From an uncultured Thermoanaerobaculia bacterium (GTDB lineage: Bacteria > Acidobacteriota > Thermoanaerobaculia > Multivoradales > Multivoraceae), in NCBI GenBank assembly GCA_951812325.1, contig OX638294.1:2582859-2646858 (forward strand): a stretch of 64,000 bases of DNA. The letters are read 5' to 3'. The notes under the pieces are model-generated. The model saw nothing but the letters and a program-made list of their open reading frames with translations. It was not told the origin of the DNA and ran no database searches. Position 1 is the first letter of the stretch, and each line of letters begins with the position of its first letter. A program made the translations under genes and the position numbers. Shown here piece by piece: positions 1 to 8,833 of the stretch.

Positions 1-288
1 TTCGCACAGCACCGCCTTGCCCTGCCGCAGGGCCAGCGCCGCGTGCTCGAGGTGGCCGGGGTGGGGCGTGGCGACGTACACGACATCGACCGCCTCGCTG
101 CTCGCGACCTGCTCGTAGGTACCGACCTCGGCGCCGTAGTTCCGCTCGGCGTTGAAGGCGACCGCGCGGTCGGGGTTGCGGCTGCCGGTGGCGACGATCT
201 CATGGTCTTCGAGCGCATCGACCGCAGTAGCGAAGGAGCGGGCGATGGCGCCCGGACCGAGGATTCCCCAACGAACACCTGAACTCAT
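1..288 (-). CDS. Gfo/Idh/MocA-family NAD(P)-dependent oxidoreductase, N-terminal part
   Basis: Only the first 96 residues are in the window; the gene continues past base 1. The translation starts MSSGVRWGILGPGAIARSFA, a Rossmann dinucleotide fold with a GxGxxA-type turn, followed by the family's YVATPHPGHLEHAALAL strand-helix and a GKAVLCE end that leads into the usual conserved EKP lysine, which is cut off. Such enzymes oxidise or reduce sugar or inositol substrates with NAD(P). The ATG overlaps the stop of the upstream radical SAM gene in an ATGA junction, so the two are probably translationally coupled. With the glycosyltransferase further upstream this suggests sugar or cell-surface glycan metabolism. 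The substrate cannot be told. Confidence 0.88.
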   Translation of the reverse strand, partial: MSSGVRWGILGPGAIARSFATAVDALEDHEIVATGSRNPDRAVAFNAERNYGAEVGTYEQVASSEAVDVVYVATPHPGHLEHAALALRQGKAVLCE

Positions 289-2318
289 GACCGGACTTTC
301 CCTCGCAACGCCTGGAGAACCAGATCCCGGGCCCGGCGCGGCTCGTAGATGAGCACCCGGCGAACCCTGGGTCCGACTCGATAGCGCAGCCGCGCCAACC
401 GCCCGGCCAGGCCGCCGAGCGGACGGGCGACGGCGAGGGCGTAGTGCGCCTGCGAACGGCCGGAACCTCTGGCCAGGCGTCGCAACTCGTCGGCGGACAC
501 CCGGCTCCAGTCAACGCAGGAACCGAGAGGGGCGAACAGATCACCGCCGTAGCGGTGGACGGATTCGACCCGGAAGCCAGTGCGGATCAGGCGGTTCAGG
601 TCCCGGGAACGGATGGCGTGGGCGCAGTCGCCCGCGATCGGCGGCAGCGGCAGGCGGTCGACACGGCGAGCGGCGGACGGCAGCCGCAGAAAGGCCGCGG
701 ACGCCGCGGCGCCGGCGCGGCCGTTCCATTGATGCCTGGCGGGACCCACATAGTCATCTACGATCAACGAGCCCCCGGGTTCCAGGGCCTCGAGCACGGC
801 GGCGAGCAGACGCTCCAGCCGCAGGTGACCGGAGAAGCCGCCGATGCAGCAGACGGCCTGGTAGACGGCCCGCGGCAGTTCAGGGCGGCGGGGGTCCAGG
901 ACCAGCTCGTGGATGCGGGGATCCTGGCGGCCCGCGCCATCGGCTTCGGCCTCCGGGGCGACCGCGGCGCCGGCCGCCGATCGGCCCGGGAACGGCGCGG
1001 CGGCGATGTCCACGCGGGCGGCGAAGCCGGTGCGCAGGAGATCCGCGGCCCGGGACTCGTCGCCGATGAGGAGAACGCGGTCGAAGGGTTCGGAGGGAGC
1101 GTGCCCGGTGATCCAGTCGACGGGGGTGGGAGCGGAGGAGGCGGCGCGCATCTCGGAGGGCAGGCCCCAGGCGGGGGCTGGCGGCTCGGGCTCGCCGCTC
1201 TGCGGCGGCAGGCCGGCGGCGCCGGGGCCGGGGCCGAGTTGTTCGAGGCGTGCCTCGCTCTGCTGACGCCACTGGAGGCGAAAGTAGAGGGCGTGCTTGC
1301 GCTCGGAACAGGTGCGGCAGGTGCCGCAGGGGTTGCCGGTGCGCAAGCCGTCGGTGATGGCGGACAAAAGCGGCGAGCGCTCCACTTCGGCCAGGGTCGT
1401 CTCGGGGTAGAGGCCGATCGGCTCCTCTTCCCAGAAGATGCAGGGCGAGACGGCGCCGTTGGGGCGCACGACGACGGTGTGGCGGGGCCAGGCGCAACCC
1501 CCGACAGCGGTACGGAAACGGCCGCGCAGGCGGCGGCGATCGTAGAGCCCGGCACGCCAGCGGAGCAGGTGGCCGCGGAGACCGATCGCGCCGCCGTCGT
1601 CGAAGTCCGGGTAGGAAACGAGCTTCAGGCCCCGGGCGGCGGCGTCTTCGGCGGTGGCGGCCAGCTCCGCGCGCAAAGCGCCCGGGTCCTCGCCGTCGAG
1701 CAGCTCGTCCTCGGCCGTCACGTGCGCGGTCGGCGTGACGAACCGCACGTCGAGCTCGCTGGCGCCGACCTCCTCCGCGAAGCGCGGCAGATCGGCGAGA
1801 TCGGCGCGGTTCGTCTGCATCCAGACGAAGATCAGACGCAGGCGGGTCGCGGCGCCGCGTCGGACGTCGTTCAGGATGCCCAGGCAGCGCATCAACCGGG
1901 GGAACGTGGCGCCGACCCGGATCGCCTCGTAGGTTTCGGGCCGGGTGCCGTCCATCGACACGCCGACCGTCTTCACGCCCGCCTCGCAGATCGCCTCCGC
2001 CTTGGGCGGAGTGAGCGGCAGCAGGTTGGTGGGAAACCAGAGGTCGGGGACGCCGTAGCTCCCCGCCTCGCGGACGATGTCGATGAACTTCGGGTGAACC
2101 AGAGGCTCGGCGGCGCAGCCGAGCGCGACGCGGTGGGCGCGCGGGAAAAGGTCGGCCGCGACCCGGCCGAAGGTCTCGAGCGGCATCATGCCGGTGCGCG
2201 ACAGGCTCCGGTCGAAGGGCGGGAACTGCAGCCGGTCGACGGCGGAGAAGTAGCACATCCTGCACTTCAGGTTGCAGCGCTCCGTCGTGTCGAGGATGAC
2301 TTCGAGAGGTCTCGTCAC
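285..2318 (-). CDS. Radical SAM/SPASM protein with C-terminal methyltransferase-like domain
   Basis: 677 residues from a GTG start that overlaps the glycosyltransferase stop (GTGA); a longer reading to 2375 exists but would run 61 bases into that gene. The N-terminus has the radical SAM cluster motif CNLKCRMC (CxxxCxxC), followed by a TIM-barrel-like stretch. Cysteines near residues 275-345 (CAWP, PCIFW, CGTCRTC) look like a SPASM auxiliary-cluster domain. After a Pro/Gly-rich linker the last ~270 residues look like a SAM-dependent methyltransferase or a degenerate one (FDRVLLIGDE, ALEPGGSLIVDDYVG). Radical SAM/SPASM proteins often modify peptides or act in glycan clusters. The fusion to a methyltransferase-like half is uncommon. 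Substrate unknown; the operon suggests a glycan or glycolipid. Confidence 0.85.
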   Translation of the reverse strand: MTRPLEVILDTTERCNLKCRMCYFSAVDRLQFPPFDRSLSRTGMMPLETFGRVAADLFPRAHRVALGCAAEPLVHPKFIDIVREAGSYGVPDLWFPTNLLPLTPPKAEAICEAGVKTVGVSMDGTRPETYEAIRVGATFPRLMRCLGILNDVRRGAATRLRLIFVWMQTNRADLADLPRFAEEVGASELDVRFVTPTAHVTAEDELLDGEDPGALRAELAATAEDAAARGLKLVSYPDFDDGGAIGLRGHLLRWRAGLYDRRRLRGRFRTAVGGCAWPRHTVVVRPNGAVSPCIFWEEEPIGLYPETTLAEVERSPLLSAITDGLRTGNPCGTCRTCSERKHALYFRLQWRQQSEARLEQLGPGPGAAGLPPQSGEPEPPAPAWGLPSEMRAASSAPTPVDWITGHAPSEPFDRVLLIGDESRAADLLRTGFAARVDIAAAPFPGRSAAGAAVAPEAEADGAGRQDPRIHELVLDPRRPELPRAVYQAVCCIGGFSGHLRLERLLAAVLEALEPGGSLIVDDYVGPARHQWNGRAGAAASAAFLRLPSAARRVDRLPLPPIAGDCAHAIRSRDLNRLIRTGFRVESVHRYGGDLFAPLGSCVDWSRVSADELRRLARGSGRSQAHYALAVARPLGGLAGRLARLRYRVGPRVRRVLIYEPRRARDLVLQALRGKVRS

Positions 2319-3478
2319 GACAGGGCCGCCAGCATCGCTTCGCAGACACCGCGGCCGGAACTCCGGGCGCGCCACACGGCGGCGATGCTAGCCGGGTCCC
2401 GCTCGCCGCGGCGCCACGCGGCCTGCTCGTTGGCGATCGCCCTGGCCAGCGGGCCCTCGCGGTGGGCGGATGCGACCCGCCCATAGGCGCCGTCTTCGCA
2501 CCAGCTCCGCAGGCTCGGGATCGGGGTGCCGACGATCGTGGCGCCCATGGACAGGGCCTCGCAGCCGGCGTGAGGGGAGCCCTCCCAGCGTGACGAGAAG
2601 ACGATCGAGCGGCTGCCGGCGAGCGCCTCGGCGAGCACCGGCGGGTGCTGCGGACCATGGTGGATCACGTTCGGGAACCGCTCGCAGAGGCGGTGGAAGC
2701 ACTCCTCCCCGCCGGCCCCGAAGATGTGGACGGGCACGTCGGCCCCGCCGTCCGCGCTGGCGAGGTAGCGGCCCAGTGCCCGGGCGAGCAGCGGCGTGTT
2801 CTTCTGGGGGTCGTCCCAGCGCCCGATCGCCACCAGGCCGCGGCGTTCCCGGTCGAGGTCGGGGAACTCGCAGAAGACCCGGTTGATCGCCAGCGGCGCC
2901 ACCCGGACGCGGTCCGCATGCCCGGCGGCGCCGGCCGTGCGCAGGAAACGCCGGAAGTGTTCGCGCGACTCCGCATTGCCGAGGATCAGCACGTCGGAGA
3001 AGCGAGCGCTGCGCAGGAACTCGGCGTCCTGCGGATCCCGCCGTTGAACCGAGCGCAGGTAGCGCAGGGCGAGCTTCGCGAACCGCCGGCGCCGTTGGCG
3101 GCGGTCGGAAACACCGGCGTAAACCATCCGCCGCAGCGTGGCGAGAGGGAAGGCGCGCAACCCCATCTGCCCGTCCGAGTCGCCCAGGGCGATCGTGCGC
3201 ACCCCGATGCCCACGAGCAACTCGAGCAGGTGGGACATCTGGTGAAAGGAGGGCACGATCGCGGCCTGGACCCTGAGGTCGAACCAGAACTCCCGACTCG
3301 CCAGGCCCTCGCCGGGCGGCGGGCTGAAGGTCGGCACGGGGAAGCCGTCGTCGGACGACTCGGGGCAGACGACGAACGCCTCGTGCCCGAGTTCCTCGAG
3401 GCCGCGGAGGTACTCCTCAAACCGGAACGAGCATTGACTGAGGGGAGTGCCGTGATTCCAGACGACGGCGATCCGCAT
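2315..3478 (-). CDS. GT-B glycosyltransferase, family-1/4 like
   Basis: 387 residues from the ATG that opens MRIAVVWNHGTPLSQ; a longer in-frame extension to 3604 is repeat-containing and has no Rossmann features. The C-terminal half has family hallmarks: RGLVAIGRWDDPQKNTPLL, VHIFGAGGEE, then the donor-binding E-x7-E-like segment in FSSRWEGSPHAGCEALSMGA. It probably transfers a sugar from a nucleotide donor to a surface glycan on the cytoplasmic side. First gene of the three-gene minus-strand operon with the radical SAM protein and the oxidoreductase. Acceptor and sugar are not predictable. Confidence 0.85.
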   Translation of the reverse strand: MRIAVVWNHGTPLSQCSFRFEEYLRGLEELGHEAFVVCPESSDDGFPVPTFSPPPGEGLASREFWFDLRVQAAIVPSFHQMSHLLELLVGIGVRTIALGDSDGQMGLRAFPLATLRRMVYAGVSDRRQRRRRFAKLALRYLRSVQRRDPQDAEFLRSARFSDVLILGNAESREHFRRFLRTAGAAGHADRVRVAPLAINRVFCEFPDLDRERRGLVAIGRWDDPQKNTPLLARALGRYLASADGGADVPVHIFGAGGEECFHRLCERFPNVIHHGPQHPPVLAEALAGSRSIVFSSRWEGSPHAGCEALSMGATIVGTPIPSLRSWCEDGAYGRVASAHREGPLARAIANEQAAWRRGERDPASIAAVWRARSSGRGVCEAMLAALS

Positions 3479-3624
3479 GATCCGCGACGCTACAGGACGC
3501 CAACGAAGCCGTGCACGGGCTTCCGTTGCACCTCGGACCGCCCGCCCGCATGGAACGCTCGTCGAGGCGCCGGCGATGACGCCGTGACGGGCTTCCGTTG
3601 CCACGCCGCGAACTCGCAGAGGTC
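3479..3624. repeat. Non-coding block with imperfect repeats
   Basis: No convincing gene. It contains two diverged copies (near 3498 and 3571) of a motif whose clearest form is in the array just downstream (near 3645): GATGAAGCCGT, a few bases, CGGGCTTCCGTTGCA. The copies are about 73 bases apart. The same motif stands at the 3' side of each secreted-protein gene in the array (near 6196 and 8769), so this looks like residue of older array units. Confidence 0.5.
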
Positions 3625-3713
3625 GCGGCAGAGGGCGCCCAGGACGGCGATGAAGCCGTCAACGGGCTCGAGTTGCAACGGAAGGCGGGTGTGTCTCTCC
3701 GGGCGCCCCGCCG

Positions 3714-4916
3714 CTACTCGCGGCATTCGAAGGCGGAGGTGTCTCTCGCGGGGGCCGCCACCTCTCCCTGGCGATTGCGATGAGACCAGGAGCGACCCTC
3801 CCCGTCCGTCACCTGGAGATTGAAGGCCACGTCGGTCACCGGCGCCACGAACACCCATCGGTGGCCGTTGTAGCTGCAGCCGTTCAGAACCTTGATCAGC
3901 ACTTCCGCGTTGCCGGAGTCGAAGAACCAGAGCAAACCGGATTCGCCCGAGGCCCAGATGCCGCCCTTGCCTTCGCCAACCTCGCCGGCCGGCGTTTCGT
4001 AGCAGAGCCGGACGCTGTAGCCGCCGTCGAACATGAGCGGCGTGGTTTGCGGCACACAGTCCGTATAGCCCTCCTCAGGATCGGGATCGGGATCGGGATC
4101 GGGGTCAGGATCGGGATCGGGGTCAGGATCGGGATCGGAATCGGGATGGTTCACGGCGAGCCGGATGCCAAAGGCCTTGATTTCCGAACCCGTGTCGACC
4201 TGCCAAGCCTGCCAGTCGCCGCCAGCCTCTGCGCGCCCGCGCAAGGCGCGCCTGCCGCCGCCCGGCCCGTTGGTGTCCGCCATCAACAACTTCGTGTTTC
4301 CCACCGGGTCACCGCGCTGCCAGGAGACGGCGACCCAGACGTTGCCGCCGGGGAGCGCCAGGCCCCGCGCCTCGCCCGCAAGCTGGAAGCAGACGTAAAA
4401 TCCGGCTTCGAGCTCCGCCGTCGCGGCGTACTCGGCCAGCAGGGTTTGCGGCCTGCCGCCGCCGGAGTAGAAATTGACCGAGAACTCCAGGTCGGCGCTC
4501 GTGTCGTCCGGCGCGCGGCCCATGCAGACCACCGCGAGGTCGACAGTCCCCGCCGCGCGCAGACGGAAACGCTGAGCGATCTCGAACTCGAAGAGCGCAT
4601 CCTGCGTCCCCTCAGCGACCAGGAAGTATCCCGCCTCCAGCTCGCCGTCGTCGTACTGGTAGAGCTCGGTGGCCGCCTGCGGGACGCCGACTACTCCGCG
4701 CCGAGGCGACCGCACATCGCGGACACGCACGGACACGGGAAATTCGCCCGCCTGCTCGACGAGACGCAAGGGAACCACCGCGACCTGAGCCTGTGGCTCG
4801 GGGCCGGAGGGAAGCAGCAGGTCGCGGCCCGTCTGGGCCGCCAGCGGCGCCGCGAGCATGGCAGCCATCGCGGAAAGAAGGACGAAACAACAACGATCCG
4901 GCATCTGGCGCAACAT
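3714..4916 (-). CDS. Secreted DP-linker protein with C-terminal NGC domain, copy 1
   Basis: 400 residues, ATG preceded by GAGGAGGA 7 bases upstream. Signal peptide: hydrophobic core CFVLLSAMAAMLAAPLAAQ with AxA-type cleavage. An N-domain follows (about residues 30-250) with a YDDGELE motif, EFEIAQRFRL, one CMGR cysteine and YVCFQLAG. Next is a run of about ten Asp-Pro repeats, then a ~105-residue C-terminal domain starting EEGYTDCVPQT and containing ASGESGLLWFF, NAEVLIKVLNGC, HRWVFVAPVTDV and ending in Cys-Arg-Glu. No catalytic motif is visible. Family unknown to me; likely extracytoplasmic or surface binding. Nearly identical to copy 2. Confidence 0.85.
   Translation of the reverse strand: MLRQMPDRCCFVLLSAMAAMLAAPLAAQTGRDLLLPSGPEPQAQVAVVPLRLVEQAGEFPVSVRVRDVRSPRRGVVGVPQAATELYQYDDGELEAGYFLVAEGTQDALFEFEIAQRFRLRAAGTVDLAVVCMGRAPDDTSADLEFSVNFYSGGGRPQTLLAEYAATAELEAGFYVCFQLAGEARGLALPGGNVWVAVSWQRGDPVGNTKLLMADTNGPGGGRRALRGRAEAGGDWQAWQVDTGSEIKAFGIRLAVNHPDSDPDPDPDPDPDPDPDPDPDPEEGYTDCVPQTTPLMFDGGYSVRLCYETPAGEVGEGKGGIWASGESGLLWFFDSGNAEVLIKVLNGCSYNGHRWVFVAPVTDVAFNLQVTDGEGRSWSHRNRQGEVAAPARDTSAFECRE
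4076..4146 (-). repeat. Hexanucleotide microsatellite encoding Asp-Pro linker (copy 1)
   Basis: GGATCG/GGGTCA-type hexamers in tandem; each unit encodes Asp-Pro on the minus strand. Because the unit is 6 bp, slippage keeps the frame while changing linker length. Equivalent tracts lie in the three paralogues. Confidence 0.9.
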
Positions 4917-5296
4917 GGCAAATCCTCCTCAGGTATCTTGAACGGCCCCCTGATGGGGACCACGATGCCGAAACAGCGCTCGCCGGACATCCCTCATTCC
5001 CGCAGCCCTCCTAGAGCTACAGCGCGACGCCTGCGGTGAGCGGCCGGGAGAGTTTCCTGCGATCAAGCGCTCCATCTCTCCATCCACGCAACATGCAGCG
5101 CACGTGCGCGCCAGCGCGGCCCCGGCGCGGCCAAACCGGCCGCAAGCGGAGGCGCCTGCTGGAGCGCCAACCTTACACCATCGGCCGCCTTGGCCGCCAA
5201 CTGCAGCGCTGTCCAGCGAGAAGTGAGCATCCGTGTTGTCAAGAGGGCTGTCAGGCGTTGCATTCCAGCTCTTCCGCGGCCTTCGGCGCCGGGGGG
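4917..5296. other. Upstream flank of copy 1 and IS110 3' end region, no intact gene
   Basis: The first ~20 bases are the ribosome-binding region of the secreted gene. From about 5040 the sequence is shared with 7547-7803. It resembles the non-coding 3' end that follows IS110-type transposases (minus-strand TTGACAACACGGATGCTC), so I read it as part of the same decayed element. Long open frames here are only the read-through of that remnant. Confidence 0.5.
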
Positions 5297-5500
5297 CGGT
5301 TGGGGCAACCAGAGGCGATCTTGCTGCAAGAGGACGTTGGCGAGAATGACGAGCTTTCTCATGACCGCGACGAGGGCGACGTTGTGGTCCTTGCCGGCTT
5401 CGCGGAGTCCGCGGTAGAAGTCGCGCTGAGGGGGATTGAAGCGGACCGCCGCCAGCGCGGCCATGTACATGGCTCGTCTGGGCGCAGCACGGCCGCCTCG
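5297..5500 (-). pseudogene. IS110-family transposase, C-terminal remnant
   Basis: The minus-strand translation RAMYMAALAAVRFNP, RDFYRGLREAGK, NVALVAVMRKLVILANVLL is the conserved end of IS110-family (Transposase_20) proteins. No N-terminal DEDD catalytic part is present and the frame upstream runs into unrelated sequence. A dead fragment, cut by the neighbouring integrase fragment. Confidence 0.75.
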
Positions 5501-5540
5501 TACATGGCGACGGCCCTGGTGCTTGCCGCTGTCGTTGGCC

Positions 5541-6080
5541 CAAGCCAGTTCTACAACCTGCGCAAGTCGACGACCTACCAGCGCCGCCGCACCACGTTCA
5601 CGAAGACACGGGCCACCACCAGTGTTTCGATCGGCGAGCGCCGCAAGCCCAGGCCGAAGGGGCGACCGGGCGTTCCTGCGTGTCGACACGGCGCACCAAG
5701 GGGACCGCGCCGGCGAGAAGGGCGTGTACCACGTCAACGTGGTCGACGAGGTGACGCAATGAGAGCACGTGGCGACGGTGCGCGCCATCTCGGAGCGCTG
5801 CCTTGTGCCCGTGCTGGAGGAGCTCATCGAGGCTTGTCCCCTCAAGGTACGGGGCTTCGACGCCGACAACGGCTCGGAGTACATCAACCACAGGGTGGTC
5901 GAGATGCTGAAAGGGCTCCACGTCCCGGAGTTCATCAAGTCGCGCCCCCGACGCAGCAATGACAACGCGCTGGTCGAGTCCAGGAACGGCAACGTGATCC
6001 GCCGGCACTTCGGCTACCGGCACATCCCCAAGCTCTTTGCCCCCGTACCAGCAGGCAGCATCCGACCCCACCGGACTCTC
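5541..6080 (+). pseudogene. rve-type integrase/transposase remnant, C-terminal portion
   Basis: Joined in pieces: QFYNLRKSTTYQRRRT, a frameshift after GERRKPRPKGRPG, FLRVDTAHQGDRAGEKGVYHVNVVDEVTQ, an in-frame TGA at 5759 where unit B has TGG, then ISERCLVPVLEELIEACP, FDADNGSEYINHRVVEML and SRPRRSNDNALVESRNGNVI. The DNGSEY and NDNALVESRNG motifs are typical of integrase-catalytic-domain IS transposases, including the DDE glutamate. Frameshift, stop and lost N-terminus make it non-functional. Confidence 0.8.
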
Positions 6081-6259
6081 AAGGCTCAACTCCCGAACGA
6101 CCGCAGTCCAAGCTCACGTTTGGATGGGACTAGAGTGCTTGAGCGCAACCCCGTCAACTCGCCGGCGTCGCGGCAGAGGGTGCCCAGGGACGGCGATGAA
6201 GTGGTGAACGGGCTTGAGTTGCAACGGAAGGGCGGGCGGTCTCTCCGGGCTCCCCGCCG

Positions 6260-7474
6260 CTACTCGCGGCATTCGAAGGCGGAGGTGTCTCTCGCGGGGG
6301 CCGCCACCTCTCCCTGGCGATTGCGATGAGACCAGGAGCGACCCTCCCCGTCCGTCACCTGGAGATTGAAGGCCACGTCGGTCACCGGCGCCACGAACAC
6401 CCATCGGTGGCCGTTGTAGCTGCAGCCGTTCAGAACCTTGATCAGCACTTCCGCGTTGCCGGAGTCGAAGAACCAGAGCAAACCGGATTCGCCCGAGGCC
6501 CAGATGCCGCCCTTGCCTTCGCCAACCTCGCCGGCCGGCGTTTCGTAGCAGAGCCGGACGCTGTAGCCGCCGTCGAACATGAGCGGCGTGGTTTGCGGCA
6601 CACAGTCCGTATAGCCCTCTTCGGGATCGGGATCGGGATCGGGATCGGGATCAGGGTCAGGGTCAGGGTCAGGGTCAGGGTCAGGATCGGGATCAGGATC
6701 GGGATGGTTCACGGCGAGCCGGATGCCAAAGGCCTTGTAGTCCGATCCCGTGTAGGCCTCCCAAGCCTGCAAGTCGCCGCCAGCCTCTGCGCGCCCGCGG
6801 AAGGCGCGCCTGCCGCCGCCCGGCCCGTTGGTGTCCGCCATCAACAACTTCGTGTTTCCCACCGGGTCACCGCGCTGCCAGGAGACGGCGACCCAGACGT
6901 TGCCGCCGGGGAGCGCCAGGCCCCGCACCTCGCCCGCAAGCTGGAAGCAGACGTAAAATCCGGCTTCGAGCTCCGCCGTCGCGGCGTACTCGGCCAGCAG
7001 GGTTTGCGGCCTGCCGCCGCCGGAATAGAAATTGATCGAGAACTCCAGGTCGGCGCTCGTGTCGTCCGGCCCGCGGCCCATGCAGGCCACCGCGTGGTCG
7101 ACAGTCCCCTCGTCGCGCAGACGGAAACGCTGAGCCATCTCGAACTCGAAGAGCACTTCCTCCGTGTCGTCATCAAGCAGGTATATTCCCGCCTCCAGCT
7201 CGCCGTCGTCGTACTGGTAGAGCTCGGTCGCCGCCTGCGGTACGCCGACTACTCCGTGGCTTGCCGACCCCACGTCGCGGACACGCACGGACACGGGGAC
7301 TTCACCCGCCTGCTCGACGAGACGCGAGGGAATCACCCCGACCTGAGCCTGTGGCTCGGGGCCGGAGGGAAGCAGCAGGTCGCGGCCCGTCTGGGCCGCC
7401 AGCGGCGCCGCGAGCATGGCAGCCACCGCGGCAAGAAGGACGAAAGAACAACGATCCGGTATCTGGCGCAACAC
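6260..7474 (-). CDS. Secreted DP-linker protein with C-terminal NGC domain, copy 2
   Basis: 404 residues. Starts with GTG at the place where copy 1 has ATG; the same GAGGAGGA ribosome-binding site lies 7 bases upstream, which fixes the start. Signal peptide ends LAAPLAAQ. Domain order as in copy 1: N-domain, an Asp-Pro linker longer than that of copy 1, then a C-terminal domain identical or nearly so to copy 1. Differences cluster in the N-domain (YLLDDDTEEVLFEFEMAQRF against YFLVAEGTQDALFEFEIAQRF), so the ligand-facing part may be diversifying while the C-terminal module is held constant. Function unknown. Confidence 0.85.
   Translation of the reverse strand: MLRQIPDRCSFVLLAAVAAMLAAPLAAQTGRDLLLPSGPEPQAQVGVIPSRLVEQAGEVPVSVRVRDVGSASHGVVGVPQAATELYQYDDGELEAGIYLLDDDTEEVLFEFEMAQRFRLRDEGTVDHAVACMGRGPDDTSADLEFSINFYSGGGRPQTLLAEYAATAELEAGFYVCFQLAGEVRGLALPGGNVWVAVSWQRGDPVGNTKLLMADTNGPGGGRRAFRGRAEAGGDLQAWEAYTGSDYKAFGIRLAVNHPDPDPDPDPDPDPDPDPDPDPDPDPDPEEGYTDCVPQTTPLMFDGGYSVRLCYETPAGEVGEGKGGIWASGESGLLWFFDSGNAEVLIKVLNGCSYNGHRWVFVAPVTDVAFNLQVTDGEGRSWSHRNRQGEVAAPARDTSAFECRE
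6621..6706 (-). repeat. Hexanucleotide microsatellite encoding Asp-Pro linker (copy 2)
   Basis: GGATCG and GGGTCA hexamers, more units than in copy 1 and with a homogenised GGGTCA block, showing recent slippage or gene conversion. Confidence 0.9.
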
Positions 7475-7804
7475 GGCAAATCCTCCTCAGGTATCTTGAA
7501 CGGCCCTTGACGGTGACCAGAGGCGACAGCGCGGCACCTGCGGTGAGCGGCCGGGAGAGTCTCCTGCGATCAAGCGCTCCATCTCTCCATCCACGCAACA
7601 TGCAGCGCACGTGCGCGCCAGCGCGGCCCCGGCGCGGCCAAACCGGCCGCAAGCGGAGGCGCCTGCTGGAGCGCCAACCTTACACCATCGGCCGCCTTGG
7701 CCGCCAACTGCAGCGCTGTCCAGCGAGAAGTGAGCATCCGTGTTGTCAAGAGGGCTGTCAGGCGTTGCATTCCAGCTCTTCCGCGGCCTTCGGCGCCGGG
7801 GGGC

Positions 7805-7920
7805 GGTTGGGGCAACCAGAGGCGATCTTGCTGCAAGAGGACGTTGGCGAGAATGACGAGCTTTCTCATGACCGCGACGAGGGCGACGTTGTGGTCCTTG
7901 CCGGCTTCGCGGAGTCCGCG
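7805..7920 (-). pseudogene. IS110-family transposase C-terminal remnant (unit B)
   Basis: Retains only GLREAGKDHNVALVAVMRKL and VILANVLLQQDRLW; identical to the same part of unit A until about 7920, where integrase sequence begins. Confidence 0.7.
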
Positions 7921-8467
7921 TTCGTGGTCAAGGCGCTGGTCAAGTTCCGCTACCGTTCGCTGCCTCGACGCGACAAGGGCTCGATTCGGGCGTACCTGGA
8001 TACGGGCGGCCTCCGCGATCGCCGGGGCGCGCAGGCCCATGCCTTCCGCCGGCGGTACACGAAGGCCGACATTCGTCTTCTGGCCTAAGGTCGACGAGGC
8101 GCTTGGCCAACTGTGCGGGCACGCCACGCGCGCCGTGATGCGGCGGATGCTCGAGGAGTACGGCGACGAGCGCTTCGAGTGTCTGGCCGGCATCTCGAAC
8201 GGCCAGTTCTACAACCTGCGCAAGTCGACGACCTACCAGCGCCGCCGCACCACGTTCACGAAGACACGGGCCACCACCAGTGTTTCGATCGGCGAGCGCC
8301 GCAAGCCCAGGCCGAAGGGGCGACCGGGCGTTCCTGCGTGTCGACACGGCGCACCAAGGGGACCGCGCCGGCGAGAAGGGCGTGTACCACGTCAACGTGG
8401 TCGACGAGGTGACGCAATGGGAGCACGTGGCGACGGTGCGCGCCATCTCGGAGCGGTGCCTTGTCCC
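7921..8467 (+). pseudogene. rve-type integrase/transposase remnant (unit B), 3' truncated
   Basis: Carries the N-terminal part missing from unit A: FRYRSLPRRDKGSIRAYL, RRYTKADIRLLA, frameshift near 8089, VDEALGQLCG, RRMLEEYGDERFECLAGISN, then the shared QFYNLRKST block, a second frameshift, and VNVVDEVTQWEHVATVRAIS. The catalytic DNGSEY part is lost at about 8467. Together the two units allow most of the ancestral transposase to be rebuilt. Confidence 0.8.
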
Positions 8468-8744
8468 CGCATCACCATTGCCTTCCTCGAAGAACAGGCC
8501 AAGGCAATGAACGACCTCGAGGCCGCGGTCGCCCTGAACAAGGCGCACGCCGGGTCGGTCGTCACCGGGTACGGCGGCTGATGCGCCTGATGGGGAGCAC
8601 GGCGATCTACCGGGCTCCCCGTACCAGCAGGCAGCATCCGACCCCACCGCACTCTCAGGGCTCAACTCCCGAACGACCGCAGTCCAGGCTCACCTTTGGA
8701 TGGGACTAGAGTCTTGAGCGCAACCCCGTCAACTCGCCGGCGGC
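8468..8744. other. Tail of unit B, short unidentified coding fragment, no gene
   Basis: A short open stretch (8471-8580, plus) reads AFLEEQAKAMNDLEAAV and ends in a stop; I do not recognise it and it has no start or ribosome-binding site. The rest matches the tail of unit A. Confidence 0.4.
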
Positions 8745-8833
8745 GCGGCAGAGGGTGCCCAAGACGGCGATGAAGTGGTGAACGGGCTTGAGTTGCAACG
8801 GAAGGGCGGGTGGTTTCTCCGGGCTCCCCGCCG

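Larger units (their letters stand above)
3625..6169. repeat. Tandem repeat unit A (~2.55 kb)
   Basis: Starts at GCGGCAGAGGGCGCCCAG and ends where the same sequence recurs at 6170. It holds secreted gene copy 1, an IS110 3' remnant and an integrase remnant. Long stretches match unit B nearly base for base (3710-4920 against 6256-7478, and 5040-5412 against 7547-7919). Units differ in the DP microsatellite length and by exchange of material around 5413-5540, where B retains the integrase N-terminus and A retains more IS110. Confidence 0.9.
6170..8744. repeat. Tandem repeat unit B (~2.57 kb)
   Basis: Second unit of the array. It begins GCGGCAGAGGGTGCCCAGG and ends at 8745, where a third, partial unit starts with the same sequence. 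Contains secreted gene copy 2, an IS110 fragment and a longer integrase fragment. The unit tails (6100-6169 and 8680-8744) match in the bases before the boundary, so this is a true head-to-tail duplication. Confidence 0.9.

Noticed and set aside
444..2486. Long plus-strand open frame (680 codons) over the radical SAM gene
   Set aside because: Mirror of the real minus-strand gene in high-GC DNA; composition is Gly/Ala/Arg-rich and no domain is seen.
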